64,000 nucleotides of DNA, taken from positions 31,352-95,351 of the forward strand of contig JBGPPD010000001.1 in NCBI GenBank assembly GCA_041488375.1. Direction: 5' to 3'. This document shows, one piece after another, positions 51,401-59,520 of the stretch; positions within the stretch are counted from its first letter, which is position 1; the number at the start of each line of letters is the position of its first letter. A program made the position numbers and the translations under genes. Source of the DNA: JAABQT01 sp041488375 (GTDB lineage Bacteria; Pseudomonadota; Gammaproteobacteria; Burkholderiales; SG8-39). The notes under the pieces were generated by a model, which did no database searches, was not told where the DNA came from, and saw only the letters and a list, made by a program, of their open reading frames with translations.

Positions 51401-52872
51401 GGTGGGCGGCGCTGCTGTGGCTGTGCTGCGCCTGCGCGCAGGCTGAAACGCTCAAGGTCGGATCCAAACGCTTCACCGAGTCCTACATTCTCGGAGAGAT
51501 CCTGGTGCAGGCGGCGCAGCGTGCCGGCGTGCCCGCCGAGCACCGCCAGGGCCTGGGCAACACGGGCATCGTGTTCGCCGCGCTCCAGGCGGGCGCGATC
51601 GACGTCTACCCCGACTACACCGGGACCCTCGCGCGGGAGATCCTCAAGCTCGAGGGCAATCCGCCGCTCGATGAACTCAACCGGCGGCTGGCGGCGCGGG
51701 GGATCGGCGTCGGCGTGCCGCTCGGGTTCAACAACAGCTACGCGCTGGCGCTGCGCGCGGACCAGTCGCGCGAGGCGGGCATTCGCACCCTGTCCGACCT
51801 CGCCGGGCACCCGAAGCTGAAGTTCGGCCTGTCGCAGGAATTCCTCGGCCGCAGCGACGGCTGGCCGGGGCTCAAGGCGGCCTACGGGCTGCGCGCCGTC
51901 CCCACGGGGCTGGACCATGGCCTCGCCTACGAGGCGATCGCCGCGGGCCGGATCGAAGTGATGGACATCTACACCACGGACGCGAAGATCGAGCGCTTCG
52001 GGCTGCGCGCGCTGCAGGACGACCGCGGGTTCTTCCCGCGCTACGACGCCGTGCTGGTGTACCGGCTGGACCTCCCGCGGCGCTTTCCCGCCGCCTGGCG
52101 CGAGCTGCGCAAGCTCGAGGGGTGCATCGACGAGCCGGCCATGATCCGCATGAACGCGGCGGCCGAACTGCAGCGCAGGAGCTTCAGCCAGGCCGCCGCG
52201 CTGCTGCAGGACGCGGGCGCGCCGGCCGCAGCCCGCAGCTTCGCCGCGCTGCTGTTCGGGCCGGATTTCTGGCGCCTCACCGGCGAGCACCTGCTGCTCG
52301 TGTTCGCCTCGCTGGCGGGCAGCATCGCCGTGGGGGTGCCGCTCGGCGTCGCGGCATCCAGGCGCAAGCGCCTGGCGCAGCCGATCCTCGCCGCGGTCGG
52401 CGTCATCCAGACCATCCCGGCGCTCGCGCTGCTCGCGTTCCTGATCACGCTGCTGGGCGCCATCGGCACCGCGCCGGCGCTGCTCGCGCTGTTCCTGTAC
52501 GCGCTGCTGCCCATCGTGCGCAACACGCACGCCGGGCTGGAGTCGATCGGCGAGGGCATGCGGCAGGCGGCACTGGCGCTGGGCCTGTCCGCCGCGGACC
52601 GCCTGCGCAGCATCGAGTTGCCGCTCGCGCTGCCCGCGATCCTCGCCGGCGTCAAGACCTCCGCCGTGATCAACGTCGGCACCGCGACCATCGCGGCGTT
52701 CGTCGGCGCCGGGGGGTACGGCGAGCGGATCGTGTCCGGCCTGGCGCTGAACGACAACGCCACGCTGCTCGCCGGCGCGGTGCCCTCCGCGGCGCTCGCG
52801 CTGATCGTGCAGGGCCTGTTCGAGCTGGGAGAGAAGCGATTCGCGTGGACGGCGCTGGCGCGCCGGGGCTGA
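51397..52872 (+). CDS. glycine-betaine/osmoprotectant-type fused binding protein and permease
   Basis: This is a 491-residue fusion. A signal peptide (RWAALLWLCCACAQA) is followed by a substrate-binding domain (OpuAC type, about 20-285; LKVGSKRFTESYILGEIL and IDVYPDYTGTLAREIL) and a permease domain with six helices (about 300-490; TIPALALLAFLITLLGAIGTAPALLALFLYALLPIVRNT and the inner-membrane binding loop EGMRQAALALGLS). Such fusions exist in OpuB/OpuC-type or osmoprotectant ABC systems. No ATPase gene of this class lies nearby. The coupled gene upstream is an exporter with its own ATPase. The substrate may be a betaine, choline or another solute; this is not certain. Confidence 0.87.
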   Translation: MRWAALLWLCCACAQAETLKVGSKRFTESYILGEILVQAAQRAGVPAEHRQGLGNTGIVFAALQAGAIDVYPDYTGTLAREILKLEGNPPLDELNRRLAARGIGVGVPLGFNNSYALALRADQSREAGIRTLSDLAGHPKLKFGLSQEFLGRSDGWPGLKAAYGLRAVPTGLDHGLAYEAIAAGRIEVMDIYTTDAKIERFGLRALQDDRGFFPRYDAVLVYRLDLPRRFPAAWRELRKLEGCIDEPAMIRMNAAAELQRRSFSQAAALLQDAGAPAAARSFAALLFGPDFWRLTGEHLLLVFASLAGSIAVGVPLGVAASRRKRLAQPILAAVGVIQTIPALALLAFLITLLGAIGTAPALLALFLYALLPIVRNTHAGLESIGEGMRQAALALGLSAADRLRSIELPLALPAILAGVKTSAVINVGTATIAAFVGAGGYGERIVSGLALNDNATLLAGAVPSAALALIVQGLFELGEKRFAWTALARRG

Positions 52873-52884
52873 GCGCGCGCGGGC

Positions 52885-54102
52885 TCAGCGCTCGAACCCG
52901 TGCTCCAGGAATCGCTCGGCGATCGCGCAGTGCGCCGCCACGCCGCGCGCCAGCATCGCCTCGTTGAGCAGCATGCGGTTCGAGTGGCAGGGGCAGGCGC
53001 TCTTCCACAGCTGTCCCTCCGGGCAGACGCCCAGGAACATCATCGCCCCGGGCACGCGCTGCAGCACGTAGGAGAAGTCTTCGGCGCCCATGATCGGCGC
53101 CGCCATGGTGTTCCAGGCGTCCGCGCCGAACAGGCCGCCGATGGCCCGCTCGGCGACGCCGACGGCCCGCGCGTCGCAGACCGTGACGGGAAAGCCCCGC
53201 TCGATCAGGACCTCGGCCTCGCATTCGTGCGCGCGCGCCACGTTCTGGGCGACGCGCGTGATGCCGGCATGCGCCGCCGCGCGCGATTCCTCCGACAAGG
53301 CGCGGATGGTGCCGAGCAGGTTCGCCGATTCGGGAATCACGTTGTTCGTCGACCCGCCGTCGATCTTGGCGATCGTCACCACCACCGGGTCGAAGATGTC
53401 GATGCGCCGCGTGACGAACACCTGGATCGCGGTCACGATCTCGCAGGCCACGGGCACGGGATCGATCGCGTGGTGCGGCATCGAGGCATGCCCGCCCTTG
53501 CCGCGCACCTGCACGATCAGTTTGTCGGCGGAGGCGAGCATCGGTCCCGCCCGCGAGCCGAAGGTTCCCGAGGGCGCGTTCGGCATGATGTGCAGGGCGA
53601 ATGCCGCCTCCGGCGCCGGGTCTTCGAGCAGGCGGTCTTCGAGCATCCGCTTCGCGCCGTGCCAGCCCTCCTCGCCCGGCTGGAACATGAACAGCACGGT
53701 GCCGGCGAGCGACCCGCGCCTGGCGCACAGCAGGCGCGCGGCGGAGACGAGCATCGCGGTGTGCGTGTCGTGGCCGCAGGCGTGCATCGCGCCTTCGACC
53801 TTCGACTGGAAGGGCAGTCCCGTATCCTCGGGCATCGGCAGCGCGTCCATGTCGCCGCGCAGCAGGACCGTACGACCGGGGCGCGCGCCGCGCAGGATCG
53901 CCACCGCGCCGGTGCTCGAGGCTCCGCTCTTCCACTCGAGCGGCAGCCCGGCGAGCGCCGCGCGCACCTTGGCGATCGTCTTCGGCGTTTGCAGCCCGAG
54001 CTCGGGCTCGGTGTGGATTGCGCGCCGGAGCGCCACCGTGTCGCCTTGCACGGATTGCGCGGCCTCGATCCAGCCGCGAACGTCGGTCACCATGTCGTTC
54101 AT
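52885..54102 (-). CDS. M20 family amidohydrolase (hippurate-hydrolase-like)
   Basis: This is a 405-residue metallopeptidase of family M20D, which removes acyl groups from amino acids (hippurate, N-acyl amino acids or auxin conjugates in relatives). Metal-site segments are ACGHDTHTAMLVS, PGEEGWHGAKRML, with the general base Glu, and ALHIMPN. The lid/dimerisation domain lies in the middle. The ATG at 54102 follows GGGAGGTG. It is convergent with the osmoprotectant gene (12 bases apart) and divergent from pntAA (about 175 bases). The exact substrate is unknown. Confidence 0.9.
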   Translation of the reverse strand: MNDMVTDVRGWIEAAQSVQGDTVALRRAIHTEPELGLQTPKTIAKVRAALAGLPLEWKSGASSTGAVAILRGARPGRTVLLRGDMDALPMPEDTGLPFQSKVEGAMHACGHDTHTAMLVSAARLLCARRGSLAGTVLFMFQPGEEGWHGAKRMLEDRLLEDPAPEAAFALHIMPNAPSGTFGSRAGPMLASADKLIVQVRGKGGHASMPHHAIDPVPVACEIVTAIQVFVTRRIDIFDPVVVTIAKIDGGSTNNVIPESANLLGTIRALSEESRAAAHAGITRVAQNVARAHECEAEVLIERGFPVTVCDARAVGVAERAIGGLFGADAWNTMAAPIMGAEDFSYVLQRVPGAMMFLGVCPEGQLWKSACPCHSNRMLLNEAMLARGVAAHCAIAERFLEHGFER

Positions 54103-54276
54103 GCGCACCTCCCGGAGTGCATGCATTCTGCTCGGGAGCTCGCCAGTTGCGCAACCCGGATGTCGCGGCCCCTTCGGCCGACGCGGGGCGGGTTCGGCCC
54201 CGGGCCTGCGGTATCATGCGCGCTCGCGTTCGGCCTGTGTTGCGGGCCGCAACCGCTGCCACCGGAGAAGCAAACC

Positions 54277-55401
54277 ATGAGAATCGGCGTTCCCGCCGAG
54301 ACCCGTCCGGGCGAGACGCGAGTCGCCGCGACGCCGGAGAGCGCGAAGAAGCTCGCCGCGAAGCACGAGGTGCGCGTGCAGGCCGGCGCGGGCGCGCAGG
54401 CGAGCTTCCCGGATGCCGAGTACCAGAAAGCGGGCGCGCAGATCGTGGCCTCGGCCGCGGAGGCCTATGACGCCGACATCGTGCTCAAGGTGCGCGCGCC
54501 GCAGGAGGCCGAAGTCGGCCTGCTCAAGCACGGCTCGGTGCTGATCGGCCTGCTCGATCCCTACAACGCCGCGGGCCTGGAGGCGATCGCGCGGCGCGGC
54601 GTCACCGGCTTCGCCATGGAGCTGTTGCCGCGCACGGTGTCGCGCGGGCAGGCGATGGACGTCCTGTCCTCGCAGGCCAACATCGCCGGCTACAAGGCGG
54701 TGGTGCTCGCCGCCGCCGAGATCGGACGCTTCTTCCCGATGCTGATGACCGCCGCCGGCACGGTGAAGGCCGCGCGCGTGCTGGTGCTCGGCGCGGGCGT
54801 CGCGGGACTGCAGGCGATCGCCACGGCCAAGCGCCTGGGCGCGGTGATCGAGGCTTCCGACGTGCGCCCGGCGGTGAAGGAGCAGATCGAGTCCCTCGGC
54901 GCGAAGTTCGTCGAGGTGCCTTTCCTGACCGACGAGGAACGCGACATCGCGCAGGGCGTCGGCGGCTACGCGCGGCCGATGCCGGCCGACTGGATGCGCC
55001 GGCAGGCGCAGGCGGTGCACGAGAAGGCGCTGCAGTCGGACATCCTGATCACCACCGCGCTGATCCCGGGCCGTCCCGCGCCGAAGCTGATCCGCGAGGC
55101 GACGGTGCAGGCGATGAAGCCGGGCTCGGTGATCGTGGACCTGGCGGTGGAGCAGGGCGGCAACGTCGAAGGCATCGAGCGCGGCAGGATCGTCGTCAAG
55201 CACGGCGTCAAGCTGATCGGCCTGGAAAACCTGCCGGCCAGCGTGGCCACCGACGCCTCGGCGCTGCTGGCGCGCAACCTGCTGAACATGCTCGGCCTGA
55301 TGCTCGATGCCAAGACCGGCGAGCTGAAGATCGACCGCGCGGACGAGATTCTCGCCGGCACGCTGGTGTGCGAGGGCGGCAAGCTGGTGAAGAAGGCCTG
55401 A
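54277..55401 (+). CDS. pntAA: proton-translocating transhydrogenase subunit alpha part 1
   Basis: PntAA is the NAD(H)-binding domain I of the membrane transhydrogenase, which reduces NADP+ with NADH using the proton gradient. The 374-residue protein has the opening RIGVPAETRPGETRVAATP, the RVLVLGAGVAGLQAIATAKRLGAVIEASDVRP nucleotide fold and the mobile-loop region ITTALIPGRPAPKLI. The ATG at 54277 follows a modest GGAGAAG site. A TATCAT box at 54212-54217 may be its -10. pntAB follows two bases after its stop. The split alpha subunit is usual in betaproteobacteria. Confidence 0.95.
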   Translation: MRIGVPAETRPGETRVAATPESAKKLAAKHEVRVQAGAGAQASFPDAEYQKAGAQIVASAAEAYDADIVLKVRAPQEAEVGLLKHGSVLIGLLDPYNAAGLEAIARRGVTGFAMELLPRTVSRGQAMDVLSSQANIAGYKAVVLAAAEIGRFFPMLMTAAGTVKAARVLVLGAGVAGLQAIATAKRLGAVIEASDVRPAVKEQIESLGAKFVEVPFLTDEERDIAQGVGGYARPMPADWMRRQAQAVHEKALQSDILITTALIPGRPAPKLIREATVQAMKPGSVIVDLAVEQGGNVEGIERGRIVVKHGVKLIGLENLPASVATDASALLARNLLNMLGLMLDAKTGELKIDRADEILAGTLVCEGGKLVKKA

Positions 55402-55403
55402 CC

Positions 55404-55706
55404 ATGACCGGAACCGTAGACCCGACCGTCCTCAACCTGATCGTGTTCGTGCTGGCGGTGTTCGTCGGCTACCACGTCATCTGGAACGTGACGCCGGCGC
55501 TGCACACGCCGCTGATGAGCGTCACCAACGCCATCTCCTCGGTGATCATCGTCGGCGCGATCCTCGCCGCCGGCGCGCCGCTGCTCGACTTCGGCTCGAT
55601 CATGGGCGCGGTGGCGGTGGGCCTCGCCGCGGTCAACGTCGCCGGCGGCTTCCTGGTCACGCGGCGCATGCTCGAAATGTTCAGGAAGAAAGAGAAAGCG
55701 AAATGA
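55404..55706 (+). CDS. pntAB: proton-translocating transhydrogenase subunit alpha part 2
   Basis: PntAB is a 100-residue membrane subunit with three predicted helices. In relatives it forms part of the proton channel. The sequence has NVTPALHTPLMSVTNAISSVIIVGA and the conserved GFLVTRRMLEMF ending. The stop overlaps the pntB start (ATGA). Confidence 0.94.
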   Translation: MTGTVDPTVLNLIVFVLAVFVGYHVIWNVTPALHTPLMSVTNAISSVIIVGAILAAGAPLLDFGSIMGAVAVGLAAVNVAGGFLVTRRMLEMFRKKEKAK

Positions 55707-57106
55707 GCGCCAACCTCGTCGCGCTCTGGTACCTGGTGGCGTCGGTGTGCTTCATCCTGGCGCTCAAGGGCCTGTCCTCGCCGACCACCGCGCGCCGCGG
55801 CAACGCTTTCGGCATCGCCGGCATGGCGATCGCCGTGCTCACGACGCTGGCGGTGGTGGCCAAGGGCCGCATCGACCTGATCCTGATGGCGATGCTCGTC
55901 GGCGGCGCGATCGGCGCCAGCGTGGCGCGCCGCGTGCAGATGACGCAGATGCCGGAGCTGGTCGCGGCCATGCATTCGCTGGTCGGCATGGCGGCGGTAC
56001 TGATCGCCGTCGCGGTGGTCAACAACCCGCCGTCCTTCGGCCTGCCGGCGCAGATGCCCTCGGGCAACAAGCTGGAGCTGTTCATCGGCACCTTCGTCGG
56101 CGCCATCACCTTTTCGGGCTCCGTCATCGCCTTCGGCAAGCTCGCCGGGCTGGGCAAGAAATTCCGCCTGTTCTCCAGCGCGCCGGTGGTGTTCCCCGGG
56201 CAGCACCTGGTGAACCTCGCGCTGGCGCTGGTGATGATCGGCTTCGGCACCGCCTTCTTCCTCGCGCCCGACAAGGCCTGGAGCGCGTTCGTCGTCATGA
56301 CCGCGATCGCCTTCGTGCTGGGCGTGCTGATCATCATCCCGATCGGCGGCGCCGACATGCCGGTGGTGATCTCGATGCTGAACAGCTACTCCGGCTGGGC
56401 GGCGGCGGGCATCGGCTTCTCCCTCAACAACTCGATGCTGATCGTCGCCGGGTCGCTCGTCGGCTCCTCCGGCGCGATCCTCTCCTACATCATGTGCAAG
56501 GCGATGAACCGCTCGTTCATCAGCGTGATCCTTGGCGGGTTCGGCGCCGCGGAAGGTGCGGCCGCCGCCGGGGCCACCGACAAGACGGTGCGCTCGGGCT
56601 CCGCCGAGGATGCCGCCTACCTGATGGCGAATGCGGAGAATGTCATCATCGTTCCGGGGTACGGTCTGGCGGTGGCGCGCGCGCAGCACGCGGTCAAAGA
56701 AATGGCGGCCAAGCTTGCCGCCAAGGGTGTCAAGGTGCGCTATGCCATCCACCCGGTGGCCGGGCGCATGCCGGGCCACATGAATGTGCTGCTGGCGGAG
56801 GCCGAGGTGCCCTATGACCAGGTGTTCGAGATGGAGGACATCAACGGCGAATTCGGCACCGCCGACGTGGCGCTGGTGCTGGGCGCCAACGACGTGGTGA
56901 ATCCCCTCGCGCACGAAAAGGGCAGCGCCATCTACGGCATGCCGATCCTCGAGGTCGCCAAGGCGCGCACGGTGCTCGTGAACAAGCGCAGCATGGCCTC
57001 GGGCTACGCCGGCCTGGACAATCCGCTGTTCTACATGGACAAGACCATGATGGTGTTCGGCGACGCGAAGAAGGTGGTCGAGGACATCGTCAAGGGCCTC
57101 GACTAG
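55703..57106 (+). CDS. pntB: proton-translocating transhydrogenase subunit beta
   Basis: PntB (467 residues) joins the rest of the membrane domain (about 9 helices, residues 1-270) to the NADP(H)-binding domain III. The DIII motifs are visible in the C-terminal third (VIIVPGYGLAVARAQHAVKEM, YAIHPVAGRMPGHMNVLLAEA, GANDVVNPLA and the RTVLVNKRSMASGYAGLDNPLF segment). It overlaps pntAB at ATGA. Together the three genes supply NADPH. Confidence 0.96.
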   Translation: MSANLVALWYLVASVCFILALKGLSSPTTARRGNAFGIAGMAIAVLTTLAVVAKGRIDLILMAMLVGGAIGASVARRVQMTQMPELVAAMHSLVGMAAVLIAVAVVNNPPSFGLPAQMPSGNKLELFIGTFVGAITFSGSVIAFGKLAGLGKKFRLFSSAPVVFPGQHLVNLALALVMIGFGTAFFLAPDKAWSAFVVMTAIAFVLGVLIIIPIGGADMPVVISMLNSYSGWAAAGIGFSLNNSMLIVAGSLVGSSGAILSYIMCKAMNRSFISVILGGFGAAEGAAAAGATDKTVRSGSAEDAAYLMANAENVIIVPGYGLAVARAQHAVKEMAAKLAAKGVKVRYAIHPVAGRMPGHMNVLLAEAEVPYDQVFEMEDINGEFGTADVALVLGANDVVNPLAHEKGSAIYGMPILEVAKARTVLVNKRSMASGYAGLDNPLFYMDKTMMVFGDAKKVVEDIVKGLD

Positions 57107-57148
57107 CGTTCCAGCAGTTGCAGGGCCGGCATTCCAGGAGGACTCCCC

Positions 57149-58363
57149 ATGCAGGATCTGTTTTGGTTCCTGCCCGCTTGGCCGCCCGAGTTCGGCGAGG
57201 CGGCGGCCTTCGGCGCGCTGCTGCTGGCCGGGCTGCTCGGCGGCGAAATCGTCAACCGCCTGCTGGCGCTGCCGCGCATCACCGGCTACGTGCTGGCCGG
57301 CATCGCCTGCGGCCCGGTGGGGCTCGGGCTGGTGCAAGGCCCGCTGCTGGGCGAGGCGCGGGTGTTCGTCGATCTCGCGCTGGGCCTGATCATGTTCGAG
57401 CTGGGCACGCGCCTGGACCTGGCCTGGCTGGCGCGCAACCGCTGGCTGTCGGTGGCGGCGGTGGGCGAGAGCCTGGGGGCGTTCTTCGCCATCTACCTCG
57501 CCTTGCTGTACGCGGGATTCGCGCCGCTGCTCGCGGGCTGCGCCGCGGCCGTCGGCACGGCCACTTCGCCCCCGGTGGTCATGCTGGTGGCCCAGGAGCT
57601 GCGCGCTTCGGGCCAGATCACCGAGCGCATGCTGCTGTTCACCGCGGTCAATTGCGCGGTCGCCTTCGTCGCGCTGACGCTGCTGCAGCCGCTGGTGCAC
57701 CTGGAGTACCGGGCGGACTGGCGCTCCGCGCTGCTGCACCCCGTGTACGTGCTGTCGGGCGCCGCGCTGCTCGGCTTCGCCGCCTGCCGCATCATGCTGT
57801 GGCTCGCCCGGTGGCTGGGCAAGCGCGAGGACCGGCAGTTCGTGCTGCAGGTGGGCACCATCATCCTGGTGGTGGGACTGGCGCGCGCCGCCGACGTGAC
57901 AGTGGGCGTGGCGCTGCTCGCCTTCGGCGTTTTCGCGCGCAACAAGGACTTCGGCCACGCGCTGCTGCCGCTGCGCTTCGGCTACGCCGGCCAACTGCTG
58001 TTCGTGGTCCTGTTCGTGCTCACCGGCGCGAGCCTCGATTTCGGCTTTCTGGCGCAGGCGGCGGGGATCGCCGCCGCGTTCATCGTGGCGCGTTTTCTGG
58101 GCAAGGCGGCGGCCGTCCTGGCCTTCGGCCGGCTGTCGGGGCTGCGCGCCGGCGGTGCCGGCCTGCTGTCGCTGTCGCTGCTGCCGATGTCGGGCCTCGC
58201 CGTGGTCATGGTGTGGGACACGGCGGCGATGTTTCCCGCTTTCGGCACGGAACTCGCCGCCGTGGTGCTCTCCGCGGTGGCCATCCTGGAATTGGTCGGG
58301 CCGCTGGCCACGCAGTTCGCCCTGCAGCGCGCCGGCGAAGCGGGCGTGGAACAGCAGTCATGA
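57149..58363 (+). CDS. Kef-type cation/proton antiporter without TrkA-N domain
   Basis: This is a 404-residue CPA2-family antiporter with about 12 helices. Typical segments are LPRITGYVLAGIACGPVGLGL, LGLIMFELGTRLDL and VGTATSPPVVMLVAQELRASG. The protein ends soon after the membrane domain; the TrkA-N ligand-binding domain of KefB/KefC is absent, so it must be gated by another route or not at all. An AGGAGG site precedes the ATG. The stop overlaps the YbdK gene (ATGA). The ion (K+ or Na+) is not clear. Confidence 0.87.
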   Translation: MQDLFWFLPAWPPEFGEAAAFGALLLAGLLGGEIVNRLLALPRITGYVLAGIACGPVGLGLVQGPLLGEARVFVDLALGLIMFELGTRLDLAWLARNRWLSVAAVGESLGAFFAIYLALLYAGFAPLLAGCAAAVGTATSPPVVMLVAQELRASGQITERMLLFTAVNCAVAFVALTLLQPLVHLEYRADWRSALLHPVYVLSGAALLGFAACRIMLWLARWLGKREDRQFVLQVGTIILVVGLARAADVTVGVALLAFGVFARNKDFGHALLPLRFGYAGQLLFVVLFVLTGASLDFGFLAQAAGIAAAFIVARFLGKAAAVLAFGRLSGLRAGGAGLLSLSLLPMSGLAVVMVWDTAAMFPAFGTELAAVVLSAVAILELVGPLATQFALQRAGEAGVEQQS

Positions 58364-59478
58364 GGGTGTTGCCGTTCGCGCCCTCGACCCCGCTCAGCCT
58401 GGGCGTGGAACTCGAACTGCAACTGCTGCGCGCGCACGACTACGACCTGGCGCACGAGGCCGGCGACCTGATCGAGCGCCTGGCGAAGAAGAAAGTGCCG
58501 GGCGCGGTCAAGCCCGAAATCACGCTGTCGATGGTCGAATTGAACAGCTCGATCCAGCCGGGATACGCCGGCCTGCTGGCCGAACTGGAGGCGCAGCGCG
58601 CCGCGGTCGGCGAGGCGGCCGGCATGCTCAACCTGCGCGTGGCGGGCGGCGGCGCGCACCCGTTCCACAAGTGGCCCGAGCGGCGCGTGTTCCCGACCGA
58701 GCGCTTTCAGGGCGTGGTGGAGCGCTACGGCTTCCTCGCCAAGCAGTTCACCGTGTTCGGCCAGCACATCCACGTCGGCTGCGCGAGCGGCGACGACGCC
58801 GTGTACCTCACGCACATGCTGACGCGCCACGTGCCGCAGTTCATCGCGCTGTCGGCCGCTTCGCCCTACTATCAGGGCGAGGACACCTCTTTCCAGTCAT
58901 CGCGCCTGACCGCGGTCAGCGCCTTCCCGCTGTCCGGGCACATGCCCTTTGTGCGCGACTGGCGGGAGTTCGAGGCCTATTTCGAATCCATGCGCGGCGT
59001 GGGCATCGTCCAGAGCATGAAGGACTTCTACTGGGACATCCGTCCCAAGCCCGAGTACGGCACGATCGAGATCCGCGTGTGCGACACGCCGCTCACCGTC
59101 CGGCGCGCCGCGCTGCTCGCCGCCTATGCGCAGGCGCTCGCCTGCTACTACCTCGCCGAGAGGCCGCTCGAGCCCGCGGCGGCGGTCTACCAGGTGAACG
59201 CCTACAACCGCTTCGAGGCCTGCCGCTACGGTTTCGCCGGGACCCTGGTCGAGCCCTACGAGCGGCGCCGCAAGGCGATCGGCGAGGACCTGCTCGATTC
59301 GATCGCGCATGCCATGCCGCACGCGGCGCGGCTGGGCTGCGCCCAGGGCCTCTCCGACCTGGCGGCGGAAGTGCGCGGCGGATATTCGGATGCGGGCTGG
59401 CTGCGCCAGCAGCGGGGCGCCGGCGGCACGCTCGGCGACGTGGTGCGCAAGTCGGCCGAGCGCTGGTCGGCGGCCTGA
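58360..59478 (+). CDS. ybdK: YbdK-type carboxylate-amine ligase (glutamate-cysteine ligase family 2)
   Basis: This is a 372-residue protein of the GCS2 family. E. coli YbdK shows weak glutamate-cysteine ligase activity; the true role is unsettled. Family motifs are SLGVELELQLLRA, with the acidic metal ligand, VKPEITLSMVELNSSIQPG, FGQHIHVGC and IEIRVCDTPLTVRRAALLAAYAQAL. The ATG overlaps the antiporter stop. A perfect TATAAT lies just downstream of its stop, before the next gene. Coupling to a Kef-like antiporter is discussed as a finding. Confidence 0.9.
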   Translation: MRVLPFAPSTPLSLGVELELQLLRAHDYDLAHEAGDLIERLAKKKVPGAVKPEITLSMVELNSSIQPGYAGLLAELEAQRAAVGEAAGMLNLRVAGGGAHPFHKWPERRVFPTERFQGVVERYGFLAKQFTVFGQHIHVGCASGDDAVYLTHMLTRHVPQFIALSAASPYYQGEDTSFQSSRLTAVSAFPLSGHMPFVRDWREFEAYFESMRGVGIVQSMKDFYWDIRPKPEYGTIEIRVCDTPLTVRRAALLAAYAQALACYYLAERPLEPAAAVYQVNAYNRFEACRYGFAGTLVEPYERRRKAIGEDLLDSIAHAMPHAARLGCAQGLSDLAAEVRGGYSDAGWLRQQRGAGGTLGDVVRKSAERWSAA

Positions 59479-59491
59479 GCGCACTTATAAT
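59463..59491 (+). promoter_or_regulatory. candidate promoter of the NhaD-like gene
   Basis: A perfect -10 TATAAT (59486-59491) lies 29 bases before the ATG at 59521, which has a GGGGAGGGG ribosome-binding site. The -35 region (around 59463-59468) matches poorly and lies in the end of ybdK. Confidence 0.42.
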
Positions 59492-59520
59492 CGCGGCGCA
59501 GCATCACCTGGGGAGGGGGA

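Noticed and set aside
54103..54276. Strong divergent promoter pair between the M20 gene and pntAA
   Set aside because: Only a TATCAT box is visible, with no matching -35. I left it as a remark under pntAA.
55469..57994. An 841-codon open frame on the minus strand
   Set aside because: It is antisense to pntAB, pntB and the antiporter gene; the composition is typical of a shadow frame.
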